Positions 13,409 to 13,857 of a DNA stretch of 13,857 nt are shown piece by piece. The stretch spans positions 1-13,857 of the forward strand of contig JACQEH010000230.1 in NCBI GenBank assembly GCA_016200675.1. Reading direction: 5' to 3'. The translations under genes and the position numbers were made by a program. Source of the DNA: Chloroflexota bacterium (GTDB lineage Bacteria; Chloroflexota; Limnocylindria; Limnocylindrales; CSP1-4). The notes under the pieces were generated by a model. That model saw only the letters and a program-made list of their open reading frames with translations, had not been told where the DNA came from and ran no database searches. Position 1 is the first letter of the stretch. Each line of letters begins with the position of its first letter.

Positions 13409-13857
13409 GTGAGCACGTCATCCGCGGCCCATCGGCTGACCGAGGACCAGGTCCTCCTCCGCGACACCGTCCGCGAACTGGCGGACGCGCGGATCGCCCC
13501 GAGGGCCGCCGACATCGATCGGAGCGGCGAGTTCCCCGAGGACATCCGGCGCCTGCTCGCCGAGCAGGACGTGCTCGGCCTGCCGTTCCCGGTGGAGCAC
13601 GGCGGTGTCGGGGGCGACCTCCTGACGATCTGCCTGGCGATCGAGCAGATCGCCCGCGCCTGCGCCACGAGCAGCCTCATCCTCATCGTCCAGGAGCTCG
13701 GGTCGCTGCCCCTCCTCGTCGCGGGCAGCGAGGAGCAGAAGGCCCGCTGGTTTCCGGGCCTGGCGTCGGGCAGGATCCTCGCCGCCTTCGGCCTGACGGA
13801 GCCGGAAGCCGGCTCCGATGTCGCGTCGATGCGGACGCGGGCCGTCCGCGACGGCGA
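13409..13857 (+). CDS. acyl-CoA dehydrogenase, 3'-partial
   Basis: The first 149 residues of an acyl-CoA dehydrogenase run off the right edge; the full family length is about 380. These flavoenzymes introduce the alpha-beta double bond in acyl-CoA and hand electrons to an electron transfer flavoprotein. Visible are the N-terminal helical domain (LTEDQVLLRDTVRELADARIAP from residue 10), LPFPVEHGGVGGDLLT (58-73), a helix with QELGSLPLLVAGSEEQKARWFPGLASG (96-121), and the flavin-loop motif AFGLTEPEAGSDVASM (126-141). The catalytic glutamate lies beyond the window, so chain-length class cannot be judged. GTG 13409 was chosen because a -10-like TACGAT ends 7 nt before it. An in-frame ATG at 13400 would add three residues (MVP) and is a real alternative. 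The EtfD-like gene nearby supports a shared role in fatty-acid or branched-chain acyl oxidation. Confidence 0.93.
   Translation, partial: MSTSSAAHRLTEDQVLLRDTVRELADARIAPRAADIDRSGEFPEDIRRLLAEQDVLGLPFPVEHGGVGGDLLTICLAIEQIARACATSSLILIVQELGSLPLLVAGSEEQKARWFPGLASGRILAAFGLTEPEAGSDVASMRTRAVRDG

Overview
The window comes from a very GC-rich bacterial chromosome and contains ordinary cellular genes, with no phage, transposon, plasmid or CRISPR signature. Nearly all genes lie on the + strand. The block plsC-ispH-der-gpsA, the MEP-pathway enzyme IspH, and an EtfD-like quinone reductase beside an acyl-CoA dehydrogenase suggest a high-GC Chloroflexota (Limnocylindria/Ellin6529-like) genome. An actinobacterial relative is possible; the assignment is inference.

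Layout: (1) 2-4279 is a lipid, isoprenoid and ribosome-assembly block: a 5'-truncated lysophosphatidate acyltransferase, ispH, the double GTPase der with an unusually long acidic linker, and gpsA. Der and gpsA overlap by 4 nt. (2) 4324-4400 is tRNA-Pro(GGG) with an encoded CCA. (3) 4490-5977 is a group II PLP-dependent (aromatic) amino-acid decarboxylase-like enzyme. (4) 6020-6409 is a DUF4332 helix-hairpin-helix protein, followed by a 12-bp tandem repeat. (5) 6503-9713 holds a DUF1461/Lit-like membrane protein (a family that remodels lipoprotein acyl chains), a site-2-protease-family protein with two CBS domains and an altered HDxxH motif, and moeA. The first two overlap by ATGA. A 17-bp tandem repeat spans the moeA stop codon. 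(6) 9814-12981 holds moaC, mogA and a fused cytochrome-b/iron-sulfur oxidoreductase resembling EtfD, packed head to tail. (7) 13090-13293 (- strand) is a small membrane-anchored zinc-ribbon protein. (8) From 13409 to the window edge is the N-terminal third of an acyl-CoA dehydrogenase.

How the genes fit together: PlsC and GpsA belong to glycerophospholipid synthesis, and IspH makes the isoprenoid precursors. MoeA, MoaC and MogA are three steps of molybdenum-cofactor synthesis; moaA, moaD and moaE are not in view. The EtfD-like protein would pass electrons from acyl-CoA dehydrogenases, via an electron transfer flavoprotein, into the menaquinone pool, which fits the acyl-CoA dehydrogenase 0.4 kb away.

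The most useful structural observation is a recurring AT-containing hexamer (TAGACT, TACGAT, TACCAT, GATACT, CATCAT) that sits 6-9 nt upstream of several start codons and 10 nt upstream of the tRNA. These look like -10 promoter elements for leaderless or very short-leader transcripts, and they help decide start codons. Within operons, starts instead overlap or abut the previous stop. I found no convincing new multi-gene system. The best leads are the Lit-like/HDxxH protease pair, the EtfD/acyl-CoA dehydrogenase linkage, the promoter pattern, and short tandem repeats clustered next to stop codons.
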